Shown one piece after another: positions 1 to 6,922 of a stretch of DNA of 39,915 nucleotides; the stretch's first letter is position 1; each line of letters begins with the position of its first letter. The notes under the pieces were generated by a model, which saw only the letters and a program-made list of their open reading frames with translations, was not told where the DNA came from and made no database searches. This stretch comes from Actinomycetes bacterium (GTDB taxonomy: Bacteria; Actinomycetota; Acidimicrobiia; Acidimicrobiales; Palsa-688), in assembly GCA_021847945.1 (NCBI GenBank), contig JAJZNG010000126.1:10651-50565 (forward strand), read 5' to 3'. Position numbers and translations under genes: made by a program.

Positions 1-786
1 GACGGCCACGGGGAATCCCTCCCCGTGAGCCTCTGTGATCGCCTTCCCCAACCCGCCGAGCCGCCCGGGCTGCGGCATCAACTTGACCGGGCCGACCGAT
101 AGTCTCCCCGACCCTGCCCCAGGCGGGCCGGCTACAACTGACGCGTAGGGCGGGACCTCGTGCATGTGTTCGACGCCGATCATCATCTCTACCTGCTGCA
201 CGACGACCCCTTCGGCGCACCATCTCGCCATCAAGTCGAGCTCGCCCGGGCCGTTCGTGTGTGTTGCGTCCACGAATGCCCCTATTCCTGCGGCCGCCCA
301 CTTCCTGCTCAGAGACATCGCCGCCGAAGCAAACGCTGCGGTGTCCAACGGTGGTGTCCCGGCGAGGATCTCGTGACCGTCGAATATGACGCCGTCGGGA
401 TGATCCTCCCGGTCGAACCGGCGAAGAGCCGCCGAGTTGAGCACCGCGACATGGCCGCTTCGATGGTGCAGGATCACGGGAACATCTTCAGCACCTCGTG
501 ATCGGCAGACCCCGTCGAGGTCCCAGCGCGTGGGGTGGCTTGGTTGTGCCATGAGCGCCTCGTCGTAACCCCAGGCGCGCACCCAGCCCGCCGGTGATCT
601 CCCTACGGTTCGGTCTATCCCCTCCCCCAGCCGGCCGAGCAGCTCGGGCAGCGAGATACAGGCCGACACGTCGACGGACAGCCCGGCTGCGACTGACCCC
701 ATGAAGTGCACGTGGTGATCGACGTAGGCGCCTCTGGTCCCGGTTCCCGGAAAACCTGTTAAAGGGCCAGACGACCTAGTTCCCAC
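1..786 (-). CDS. Amidohydrolase family 3 (YtcJ-like), C-terminus beyond window
   Basis: A metal-dependent amidohydrolase that runs off the left edge, so the ORF track missed it. I translated the reverse strand: a GTG at 784-786 opens 262 codons without a stop. Visible marks are the HxH metal motif in DHHVH (about residues 23-27), HPTRWDLDGV, then HRSGHVAVLNSAAL, and near the edge VGPVKLMPQPG, which holds the lysine expected in this family. These match the Amidohydro_3 family, whose members hydrolyse amide or other C-N bonds; the substrate cannot be told. Oddity: the usual N-terminal 40-60 residues (start of the beta-sandwich) are missing, because an in-frame TGA lies just upstream. A TATCCT box 9 nt before the GTG supports a real leaderless start there. 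Alternatively the gene has lost its 5' end. Confidence 0.8.
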   Translation of the reverse strand, partial: MGTRSSGPLTGFPGTGTRGAYVDHHVHFMGSVAAGLSVDVSACISLPELLGRLGEGIDRTVGRSPAGWVRAWGYDEALMAQPSHPTRWDLDGVCRSRGAEDVPVILHHRSGHVAVLNSAALRRFDREDHPDGVIFDGHEILAGTPPLDTAAFASAAMSLSRKWAAAGIGAFVDATHTNGPGELDLMARWCAEGVVVQQVEMMIGVEHMHEVPPYASVVAGPPGAGSGRLSVGPVKLMPQPGRLGGLGKAITEAHGEGFPVAV

Positions 787-795
787 TGTCGGGAG

Positions 796-801
796 AGGAT
801 A
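796..801 (-). promoter_or_regulatory. Putative leaderless -10 box (TATCCT) for the amidohydrolase
   Basis: TATCCT on the minus strand lies 9 nt before the GTG at 786. It fits the TANNNT pattern seen before several other starts in this window, though the spacing is at the long end. Confidence 0.35.
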
Positions 802-804
802 ACA

Positions 805-852
805 GCCAGCTCAAAGCCGAGAGCCAGCTCAAAGCCGGCAGCCAGCCCGGCC
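805..852. repeat. 18-bp direct repeat, about 2.5 copies
   Basis: The unit GCCAGCTCAAAGCCGRSA occurs twice back to back and is followed by a truncated third copy (GCCAGCCCGGCC). It sits in the 269-bp gap between the divergent amidohydrolase and DMT transporter genes. I see no coding use for it; the rest of the gap shows only weak promoter-like sequence, including TATAAA at 1018-1023. Confidence 0.7.
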
Positions 853-1055
853 GACAGTCGTCGTGCCAGCACTGGCATCGAGGCGGGTATGGTGAAGTGA
901 GAGATCGAATATGGAACTGCCGAGGGCAGGCGCACCTGGGTCTTGTTGGAGGATAATGAGAGCCGGCACGGTCCGAGCGGCCGGCTGGACACAGTCGAAA
1001 TGGATGCAGACACAGAGTATAAAGACGCCAAGAAGATGAAGTCGGGTTACACGAA

Positions 1056-2147
1056 ATGCTGAGCGGCGCAAGGTTTGCCGCTGTAGCGCTGGCTCTCGGG
1101 GCGGCAGCCTCTTTCGCGGTCTCGAACGTGACGCAGATGTCGGCGATAGCCCGACAGCCCTATCCGGCGGGCAGCGACCTCGACCAGGGTGCCTCGCCCG
1201 CAGACGAGCATGAACCCGACGCGGCCGGCAACGGGACCGGCACCTCAGAGTTGGGGCTCTCAGAGTTGGGGCTCTCAGAGTCCGACCGTTCGAAGCGCAC
1301 GTCCAAGACGATCGACGGGGGCCTGCTAGTACGTGTAGGGCGGGACCCTTTGTGGTTGCTCGGGCTGGTCGCTTCGATAGCCGGCTTCGCCATGGAGGCT
1401 ACTGCCCTGTCGATCGCTCCCGTCGTGCTGGTCCAGCCCCTGATAGTGGCGGAACTGGCTTTCGCGATACCCCTGGCCGCGTTCATCGCCAAGCACCCTC
1501 TCGGCAAAGCGGAGTGGACCGGGATCGCTCTGGTTAGCAGCGGTCTGCTGGCGCTTTTGATCGTGGTCCACCCTTCGAACACGCCGATTTCCGCTCCCCC
1601 GGAACGCTGGCTTTTGCTGTTTGGGTCGGTGGCAGCGGTGGTTTTGGGGCTCCTGGCGGTGTCGAGACGGACGGGCGCGATCGCCAGGACCAGCCTCCTC
1701 GCCGGCGCCGCCGGTGTTACGTTCGGCCTCCTTTCGATCATCACCAAGGCGACGACCCACCAGCTGGCAGTTCACGGGATCGGCTTCCTCGGCACCTGGC
1801 AGCCGTGGGTGCTCGCCGCCCTTGGGATCGCGGGCATGACATTGACCGTCAACACCTACCAGTCGGGTCCCCTGGCGGTGTCGCTGCCGCTGCTCGACGT
1901 CGGCGAGCCGATAGCAGCCTCGCTGATAGCCACCGTGGTCTTCGGGGAGAGCCTCGGCCAGATCGGGGTAACCGGCGACGCAATCCTGGCGGCCGGTATA
2001 GCTGCGATAGTCGGCGGTGTCGCCTCGCTTGACCACTCTCCACTGGTTCGTAACCACGTCGAAGCCTCCGCAACGCAGGATCGTCGCTATGGACAGCCCG
2101 CCGACGACCAGCCGGTCCAGTGCGCCCGGCGTACGCCCCCCAGTTGA
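1056..2147 (+). CDS. DMT (drug/metabolite transporter)-family membrane protein
   Basis: A 363-aa integral membrane protein of the EamA/DMT type, probably a small-molecule permease; the substrate is unknown. About nine or ten hydrophobic segments are visible. The first (residues 4-24) is separated from the rest by a hydrophilic insert of about 65 residues that includes the in-register repeat SELGLSELGLSE. The later helices carry typical DMT phrases such as ALSIAPVVLVQPLIVAELAFA and the conserved C-terminal helix pattern GEPIAASLIATVVFGESLG. The end is a polar tail of about 35 residues. No clear Shine-Dalgarno lies before the ATG; a TATAAA about 35 nt upstream could be a -10. It converges with the DUF3097 gene (21 bp between stops). 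Confidence 0.82.
   Translation: MLSGARFAAVALALGAAASFAVSNVTQMSAIARQPYPAGSDLDQGASPADEHEPDAAGNGTGTSELGLSELGLSESDRSKRTSKTIDGGLLVRVGRDPLWLLGLVASIAGFAMEATALSIAPVVLVQPLIVAELAFAIPLAAFIAKHPLGKAEWTGIALVSSGLLALLIVVHPSNTPISAPPERWLLLFGSVAAVVLGLLAVSRRTGAIARTSLLAGAAGVTFGLLSIITKATTHQLAVHGIGFLGTWQPWVLAALGIAGMTLTVNTYQSGPLAVSLPLLDVGEPIAASLIATVVFGESLGQIGVTGDAILAAGIAAIVGGVASLDHSPLVRNHVEASATQDRRYGQPADDQPVQCARRTPPS
1244..1280 (+). repeat. 15-bp in-frame tandem repeat inside the DMT gene
   Basis: CTCAGAGTTGGGGCT is present twice, followed by a partial third copy. It encodes the SELGL repeat in the loop after the first helix. Being a multiple of three it keeps the frame, which suggests slippage expansion in a tolerant loop. 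Confidence 0.8.
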
Positions 2148-2168
2148 GGGCCAGATCAGGCCGTGCGC

Positions 2169-3017
2169 TCAGGTAGTCTCCGCGACGAAGTCGATGAGGG
2201 ATTCCACAGCGCCGACGAGTGCTGGTTCCAAGTCGGCGTAGGTTCGCACCTGGGAAAGCAGGCGACGCCACAGCCTACCGGGATCCGACTCGCCCATGGC
2301 CTCACAGATCCCTTCCTTCCAGGATCGCCCGCGGGGTATTGCAGGCCAGCTCTCCAGCCCGACGACGTGGGGACGGATGGCCTGCCAGACATCCACGTAG
2401 GGCGTCCCTCGTATGAGCACGTGCGGACCCTGCAGGCGCTGGGCGATCCTGGACTCCTTGCTGGCGTCCACCAGGTGATCCACGAGAACTCCGAGGCGTG
2501 CGTCGCTCGCCGGCCCGAAAACTTCGATGAACTCCTCAAGGTGGTCGATGCCGTCCAGTCGTTCGACGACGATCCCCTCCACTCTAAGGTCGTCTCCCCA
2601 GACTTTCTCCACCAGCTCCGCGTCGTGGATCCCCTCGACGAGAACCCGGCTCTGCCTGGCGACACGGGCTCGCAGGGGGCCTGCGTCGATCGACCCTGAC
2701 GCCGTCCGGCGCAACGCCGATCCGCCCGAAGCGCCACCAGAGCGGGCAGCTGCGGGGGGCATGACCAAGGTGACGGTCTCGTCGCCCAGGCGGAACGAAG
2801 CTTTGTGCATGCTGAACAGTCTCTCCAGACCGGTGTTGGGAGACCGCAGCACGACGGCCCCCTGATCGAAGCCGACCACCACGCCGGTGAAGCGGGACCC
2901 GAGGTGGGTGACGGTCAGACCGGTCACGGCCGCTACCTCCCGGTACTCGCGGCCTCTGCGCCACTCGCCGTCTATGGACCCAGATAGGATCCCTCTTCCC
3001 AGGTTTCTTTCCGGCAC
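2169..3017 (-). CDS. DUF3097 family protein
   Basis: A 282-aa cytoplasmic protein that I recognise as DUF3097, a family largely limited to Actinobacteria and without an assigned function. The N-terminal part (about 35-90) looks like a small beta barrel (TGVVVGFDQGAVVLRSPN). The core holds VLVEGIHDAELVEKVWGDDL (about 125-145), which resembles the acidic Toprim-type motif VEG.(S)D, then a Toprim-like second acidic stretch (GVLVDHLVDASKES). This hints at nucleic-acid or phosphoryl-transfer chemistry, but only by resemblance. GTG start, with TAGCCT 8 nt upstream and no Shine-Dalgarno, so probably leaderless. Confidence 0.88.
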   Translation of the reverse strand: MPERNLGRGILSGSIDGEWRRGREYREVAAVTGLTVTHLGSRFTGVVVGFDQGAVVLRSPNTGLERLFSMHKASFRLGDETVTLVMPPAAARSGGASGGSALRRTASGSIDAGPLRARVARQSRVLVEGIHDAELVEKVWGDDLRVEGIVVERLDGIDHLEEFIEVFGPASDARLGVLVDHLVDASKESRIAQRLQGPHVLIRGTPYVDVWQAIRPHVVGLESWPAIPRGRSWKEGICEAMGESDPGRLWRRLLSQVRTYADLEPALVGAVESLIDFVAETT

Positions 3018-3025
3018 GGCCTCAC

Positions 3026-3031
3026 AGGCTA
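3026..3031 (-). promoter_or_regulatory. Putative leaderless -10 box (TAGCCT) for DUF3097
   Basis: TAGCCT on the minus strand lies 8 nt before the GTG start at 3017, in the 77-bp gap between this gene and the acyl-CoA dehydrogenase. Confidence 0.5.
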
Positions 3032-3094
3032 CCGCCGGGCTACCGTTGCAGTGACCCAGGGCTGGGGTCCCTCAACTAGGGCGAGCGGGCCTTG

Positions 3095-4279
3095 CTATCC
3101 GGCTGGATCGCGGGGGAGTCCGAGCACGAGCTCGGCGACGATGTTGCGCTGTACCGCCCAAGTTCCCCCTCCAATGGTGAGCGCCGGAGAGAAGGTCCAA
3201 CCGTAGTGCCACACGGGGTCGACGCCGTCGAGGCGCCCGACAGTCGACTTGATCTCCGTGGGACCGGCACGCCGGCGTTGCGGGACCGGACCCGAAGGCC
3301 CGGACCCTTGGAGCATCCCCGAGGCGCCGGCGACGGCTTTAGCTAAAGCCATGACCCGCGCTCCGTGCTCGTCGGCGAGAAGCTTCTGTACTGAGGCTTC
3401 CGGGCCGGGTGTCGCCCCTGAGAGACGAGCCGAAAGGGTCCGGTATCGCATGAGGGTGAGAATCTTGCCTTCGGCCCACACTCTCGCCGCCTCCTGGCGC
3501 ATCGAGGGGTCCGCTATGCCTCCGGCGCTGCGGAGCAGGTCCATCAGATCCTCGACGGTCGGCCCGCTTCCCCAAAGCACGCCTCCGCTGGAAAGCGACA
3601 CTCTCTCGTTGGCAAGGGTTGCCTTCGCCAGACGCCAGCCTTCCCCAACCTCGCCTACCAGGCAGTCCGCTGGGAGCCTTGCATCGGAGAAGAAAACCTG
3701 GTTGAAAGAGTGTGCGCCCGTCATGTCCACTATCGGCGACATGGTGATCCCCGGCGTGTCCATCGGGCAGATGAAGTACGAGATGCCTCTGCGCTTCGGT
3801 GCGTCCGGGTCGGTCCGGGCCAGGAGGATGCCGAACGCTGAGCGGTGCGCGCCGCTGGTCCTGATCTTCGAACCGTTGATCTCCCACTTGTCCCCGTCGC
3901 GTTGCGCGGTGGTGCGCAGCGACGCCAGGTCGGAGCCGGCGTCGGGCTCACTGAACAGCTGGCACCATGTCTCCTCGCCCGACAGCGCAGGCCAGAGGTA
4001 GCGCTGCTTTTGGGCTTGGGTGCCAGCGAGCAGGATCGTCGGCGCCGCCCAGCCGATCCCGATCGGGTTGGATGGACGCGAAACCCCTGCCCGTTCGAGC
4101 TCTTCGTCGACTACCAGCTGGTAGATGGGATCCGCGTCGTGCCCGTAGGGGGCGGGCCAGTGCGGAACGACCCAGCCACCTTCGGCCAGGTCCCTTCCGG
4201 TCGGGTGCGGGTTCTCGCTCAGCCAGGTGCGGATCACCGCCCTTCGCGGGTCATCCTCCCGGGCCAGGTCGAAGTCCAT
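3095..4279 (-). CDS. Acyl-CoA dehydrogenase family protein
   Basis: A 394-aa FAD-dependent acyl-CoA dehydrogenase (alpha,beta-desaturation of an acyl-CoA). Visible marks: the flavin/substrate motif WCQLFSEPDAGSDLASL (about 105-121), WEINGSKIRTSGAH, NQVFFSDARLPADCLVGEVG, and the C-terminal VQRNIVAELVLGLPRDP. Two oddities: the normal GGTSEIQRN stretch is GGGTWAVQRN here, and a Pro/Arg-rich insert (GPSGPVPQRRRAGP) lies about 60 residues before it. The catalytic base cannot be assigned without alignment. A strong GGAGG lies 9 nt before the ATG. It is divergent from the carboxylase/AtuA operon across a 169-bp gap, which suggests it supplies the unsaturated substrate of that carboxylase (inference). 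Confidence 0.9.
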   Translation of the reverse strand: MDFDLAREDDPRRAVIRTWLSENPHPTGRDLAEGGWVVPHWPAPYGHDADPIYQLVVDEELERAGVSRPSNPIGIGWAAPTILLAGTQAQKQRYLWPALSGEETWCQLFSEPDAGSDLASLRTTAQRDGDKWEINGSKIRTSGAHRSAFGILLARTDPDAPKRRGISYFICPMDTPGITMSPIVDMTGAHSFNQVFFSDARLPADCLVGEVGEGWRLAKATLANERVSLSSGGVLWGSGPTVEDLMDLLRSAGGIADPSMRQEAARVWAEGKILTLMRYRTLSARLSGATPGPEASVQKLLADEHGARVMALAKAVAGASGMLQGSGPSGPVPQRRRAGPTEIKSTVGRLDGVDPVWHYGWTFSPALTIGGGTWAVQRNIVAELVLGLPRDPAG

Positions 4280-4448
4280 TACGTGTCGCCTCCAAGCCGC
4301 TCTGTGTCAACCGGGGCTGCGTTTGCGCCGGGCGGTTCGCGTAGTTATGTTGCAGGACGAGCCACGTCAAGTCAAGTTCGTAACGCTGGCCGCTCAGCCG
4401 GCAGAGCCCGAAACCCTGGGGGTCGTCGAAAAAATGGGGGATGATCAG

Positions 4449-5261
4449 ATGCACTCGCCGTCGAGGTCGCTAAGCGAACTTTTCGCGGACCTGGAGGCCG
4501 AGCAGGCCGACCTAGACGCCCTGCTGTCGGCGACGAAGCCCCAAGACTGGTCCCGGCCGACGCCGGCGGTTGGCTGGGACGTGCGCGACAGCCTGAGCCA
4601 CCTGTGCTTCTTCGAAGAGGCGGCCGTGGCGTCGCTCAGCGACCCCGCCCGCTTTGTGGCCCAGCGCGACGAGCTTTACGCCAGCATGGCGTCGTCGCTT
4701 CAGTCAGGTTCGGCCACCCCCGACGTTGCCCTCGGCCGCCAGATCGGGGACCCGGTGGCGCTGCTCGAACGTTGGAGGACGGCCAGGGCCTCCTACGCCG
4801 ACGCCGCTGCGAGCGCGGATCCCAAAGTGCGCGTCGAATGGTACGGGCCGTCGATGAGCCTCGCGAGCTTCACCACCGCCAGGTTGATGGAGGCGTGGGC
4901 CCACGGGGTCGACATTAAAGACGCCGTCGGAGTCGCCTTGGTAGCCAGCCGGCGACTCCGTCACATCTGCCATATCGGCTTCTCGGCCCGGGCCTACAGT
5001 TTCGCGTCCCACGGCGTCGACGACCCGGGAGACCCTGTCCGTCTGGTGGTGGAATCCCCAGACGGGGACGTGTGGACCTGGGGACCCGCAGACGCGACGG
5101 ACGTGATCAGCGGGCCCGCGCTCGACGTGGCCCTCGTGTTCACCCAGCGACGCCATCGAAGCCGCACGCTCGTAAGGACGCAAGGGCCGACAGCGGAGCT
5201 TTGGCTTTCGATCGCCCAGGCTTTCGCTGGGCCCGGCACCGTCACCGACCCGCAACGCTAG
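4449..5261 (+). CDS. TIGR03084 family protein (DinB/mycothiol-dependent enzyme-like)
   Basis: A 270-aa cytoplasmic protein of the TIGR03084 family, related to the DinB-like fold of mycothiol-dependent maleylpyruvate isomerase. Marks: DLEAEQADLDALL near the start, VGWDVRDSLSHLCFFEEAA (histidine of the putative metal site), then LMEAWAHGVDIKDAVG with the second histidine, and RHICHIGFSARAY. The reaction is not established; the family often sits next to acyl-CoA carboxylase and AtuA genes, as here. I chose ATG 4449 because GGGGGATGA precedes it at ribosome-binding distance; ATG 4434 and the ORF-track start 4227 are weaker and would overlap the acyl-CoA dehydrogenase. First gene of a four-gene operon, 17 bp before the next. 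Confidence 0.85.
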   Translation: MHSPSRSLSELFADLEAEQADLDALLSATKPQDWSRPTPAVGWDVRDSLSHLCFFEEAAVASLSDPARFVAQRDELYASMASSLQSGSATPDVALGRQIGDPVALLERWRTARASYADAAASADPKVRVEWYGPSMSLASFTTARLMEAWAHGVDIKDAVGVALVASRRLRHICHIGFSARAYSFASHGVDDPGDPVRLVVESPDGDVWTWGPADATDVISGPALDVALVFTQRRHRSRTLVRTQGPTAELWLSIAQAFAGPGTVTDPQR

Positions 5262-5278
5262 GAAGAGACCGCCACAAG

Positions 5279-6922
5279 ATGCCAGGGTTAGCACTCCAAA
5301 GCAGCGTGGACACGAACGGCGAGGACTTCGCCAGCCGCAGGGACGCCATGCTCGAAAAGCTCTCCGAGCTCGGACGCCTCGCAGAGTCCGCCGCCGCAGG
5401 CGGCGGGGCTAAGGCCACCGAGCGGCTGCGTTCCCGGGGGAAGATGCCTATACGGGAACGGATCTCCTATCTGATCGACAGGGACTCCCCCTTCTTGGAG
5501 ATCAGCCCACTGGCCGGTTACATGACCGACTACGCCGTGGGTGGCGGGATGGTCCTTGGGATCGGGGTCGTCGAGGGAACCGAGTGCGTGATAATCGGCA
5601 ACGACCCGACTGACCTGGGCGGTGCCATGACGGCCGTGTCGATCAGGAAGCTGATGAGAGCGCTTGAGATAGCACGGCTCAACCGGATGCCTTACATCCA
5701 GCTCGTGGAGTCCGCTGGAGGAGACCTTCGTGGACTCTCCGACGGCGACGACCCCGAGGCGGTGATGCGCCGCAACCTCACCCATTTCGCCGAGAGCGGG
5801 CGCATGTTCCACGACATAACCGAGCTCTCCGCTCTCGGAGTCCCGACCGTGTCGATCGTGTTCGGCAGCTCGACCGCCGGCGGCGCCTACCAGCCCGGAC
5901 TGTCCGACTACAACATCTTCGTTGAGGGCCACGCCAAGGTGTTCCTGGGGGGACCTCCCCTCGTGAGGATGGCCACCGGCGAGATCTCCGCTGACGAGGA
6001 GCTCGGTGGCGCGGCGATGCACGCGTCGGTTAGCGGGCTCGCCGACTACCTGGCCGTCGACGAGATGGACGCCATCCGCACCGCCCGCGCCGTCATAAGC
6101 CACCTCCACTGGCGCAAAGCCGGGCCCGGACCGTTGACAGGCGACCCGGAGCCGCCTCTGTTCGACCCCGACGAGCTGCTCGGCCTGATGCCGGCGGATC
6201 TCCGCCAGCCAGTCGAGGTGCGAGACGTCATCGCACGCATCGTCGACGGCAGCCGCTTCGAGGAGTTCAAAGCCTCCTACGGTTCTACTCTCGTCACCGG
6301 CTGGGCCGAGATCGGCGGGTTCGCCGTGGGGATACTGGCGAACAACGGCGTGCTGTTCTCCGAGTCAGCTCAAAAGGCAGCGCAGTTCATACAACTCGCT
6401 AACCAGTGCTCCACCCCGCTGGTCTTCTTGCAGCACATCACCGGCTACATGGTCGGCAGGGACTACGAGCGTGGAGGCATAGTCAAGCACGGAAGCCAGA
6501 TGATCAACGCGCTGTCCAACTCGACCGTACCGCACATCACTGTCATTCTCGGTGCCAGCTACGGGGCTGGTAACTACGGGATGGGGGGCAGAGCGTTCGA
6601 CACCAGGTTCGTATTTCTGTGGCCGACCGCCAAGATAGCGATCATGGGACCCAAGCAGATGGCAGGTGTCATGTCTATAGTGAGACGCGAGCAGGCCGCC
6701 CGGCGCAACTTCGAACTGGACGAGGACTCCGAACGAGCGCGATCCGAGGCCGTCGAGGCTTTCGCCGAAGCACAGTCGCTTGGTCTTTACGCTACCGGCC
6801 GGGTAGCCGACGACGGGATCATCGACCCCCGTGACACCAGAACGGTGCTCACGATCGCCTTGTCAGCTTGCCACAGCGCCCAGGTCAAAGGTGCGCCAGG
6901 ATACGGGGTGTTCCGGCTGTGA
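5279..6922 (+). CDS. Acyl-CoA carboxylase beta subunit (carboxyltransferase; geranyl-CoA/methylcrotonyl-CoA type)
   Basis: A 547-aa carboxyltransferase that moves CO2 from carboxybiotin to an acyl-CoA. The N-half crotonase-like domain has RLRSRGKMPIRERI, GNDPTDLGGAM, GSSTAGGAYQPGLSDYN (first oxyanion region) and FLGGPPLVRMATGE; the C-half has GWAEIGGFAVGILANNGVLF, FLQHITGYMVGRDYERGGI and the second oxyanion region GASYGAGNYGMGG. The layout matches the MCC/GCC beta family. MCC enzymes usually have GGAFLP where this one has AGGDLRG, and GSSTAGGAY.PGLSDY is AtuC-like, so geranyl-CoA or another bulky branched substrate is possible; alignment is needed. ATG 5279 has GGAAGAGA upstream, and the ORF-track start is too long. 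Its TGA overlaps the next GTG (GTGA). Confidence 0.92.
   Translation: MPGLALQSSVDTNGEDFASRRDAMLEKLSELGRLAESAAAGGGAKATERLRSRGKMPIRERISYLIDRDSPFLEISPLAGYMTDYAVGGGMVLGIGVVEGTECVIIGNDPTDLGGAMTAVSIRKLMRALEIARLNRMPYIQLVESAGGDLRGLSDGDDPEAVMRRNLTHFAESGRMFHDITELSALGVPTVSIVFGSSTAGGAYQPGLSDYNIFVEGHAKVFLGGPPLVRMATGEISADEELGGAAMHASVSGLADYLAVDEMDAIRTARAVISHLHWRKAGPGPLTGDPEPPLFDPDELLGLMPADLRQPVEVRDVIARIVDGSRFEEFKASYGSTLVTGWAEIGGFAVGILANNGVLFSESAQKAAQFIQLANQCSTPLVFLQHITGYMVGRDYERGGIVKHGSQMINALSNSTVPHITVILGASYGAGNYGMGGRAFDTRFVFLWPTAKIAIMGPKQMAGVMSIVRREQAARRNFELDEDSERARSEAVEAFAEAQSLGLYATGRVADDGIIDPRDTRTVLTIALSACHSAQVKGAPGYGVFRL

Noticed and set aside
160-501. Plus-strand 113-aa ORF
   Set aside because: It lies fully over the amidohydrolase on the other strand, which has recognisable motifs; this is a shadow.
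805-852. CRISPR-like direct repeats
   Set aside because: Repeats are adjacent without spacers and only 18 bp; no cas gene in the window.
759-1031. Minus-strand 90-aa ORF upstream of the amidohydrolase, considered as its missing N-terminus or a small gene
   Set aside because: Its sequence has no amidohydrolase N-terminal pattern, it is in another frame, and its GFELA repeats only mirror the local 18-bp DNA repeat.
4305-4310. TTGACA on the minus strand as the -35 of the acyl-CoA dehydrogenase
   Set aside because: The matching -10 position reads GACACG and would lie downstream of the GGAGG ribosome site, so the geometry fails.
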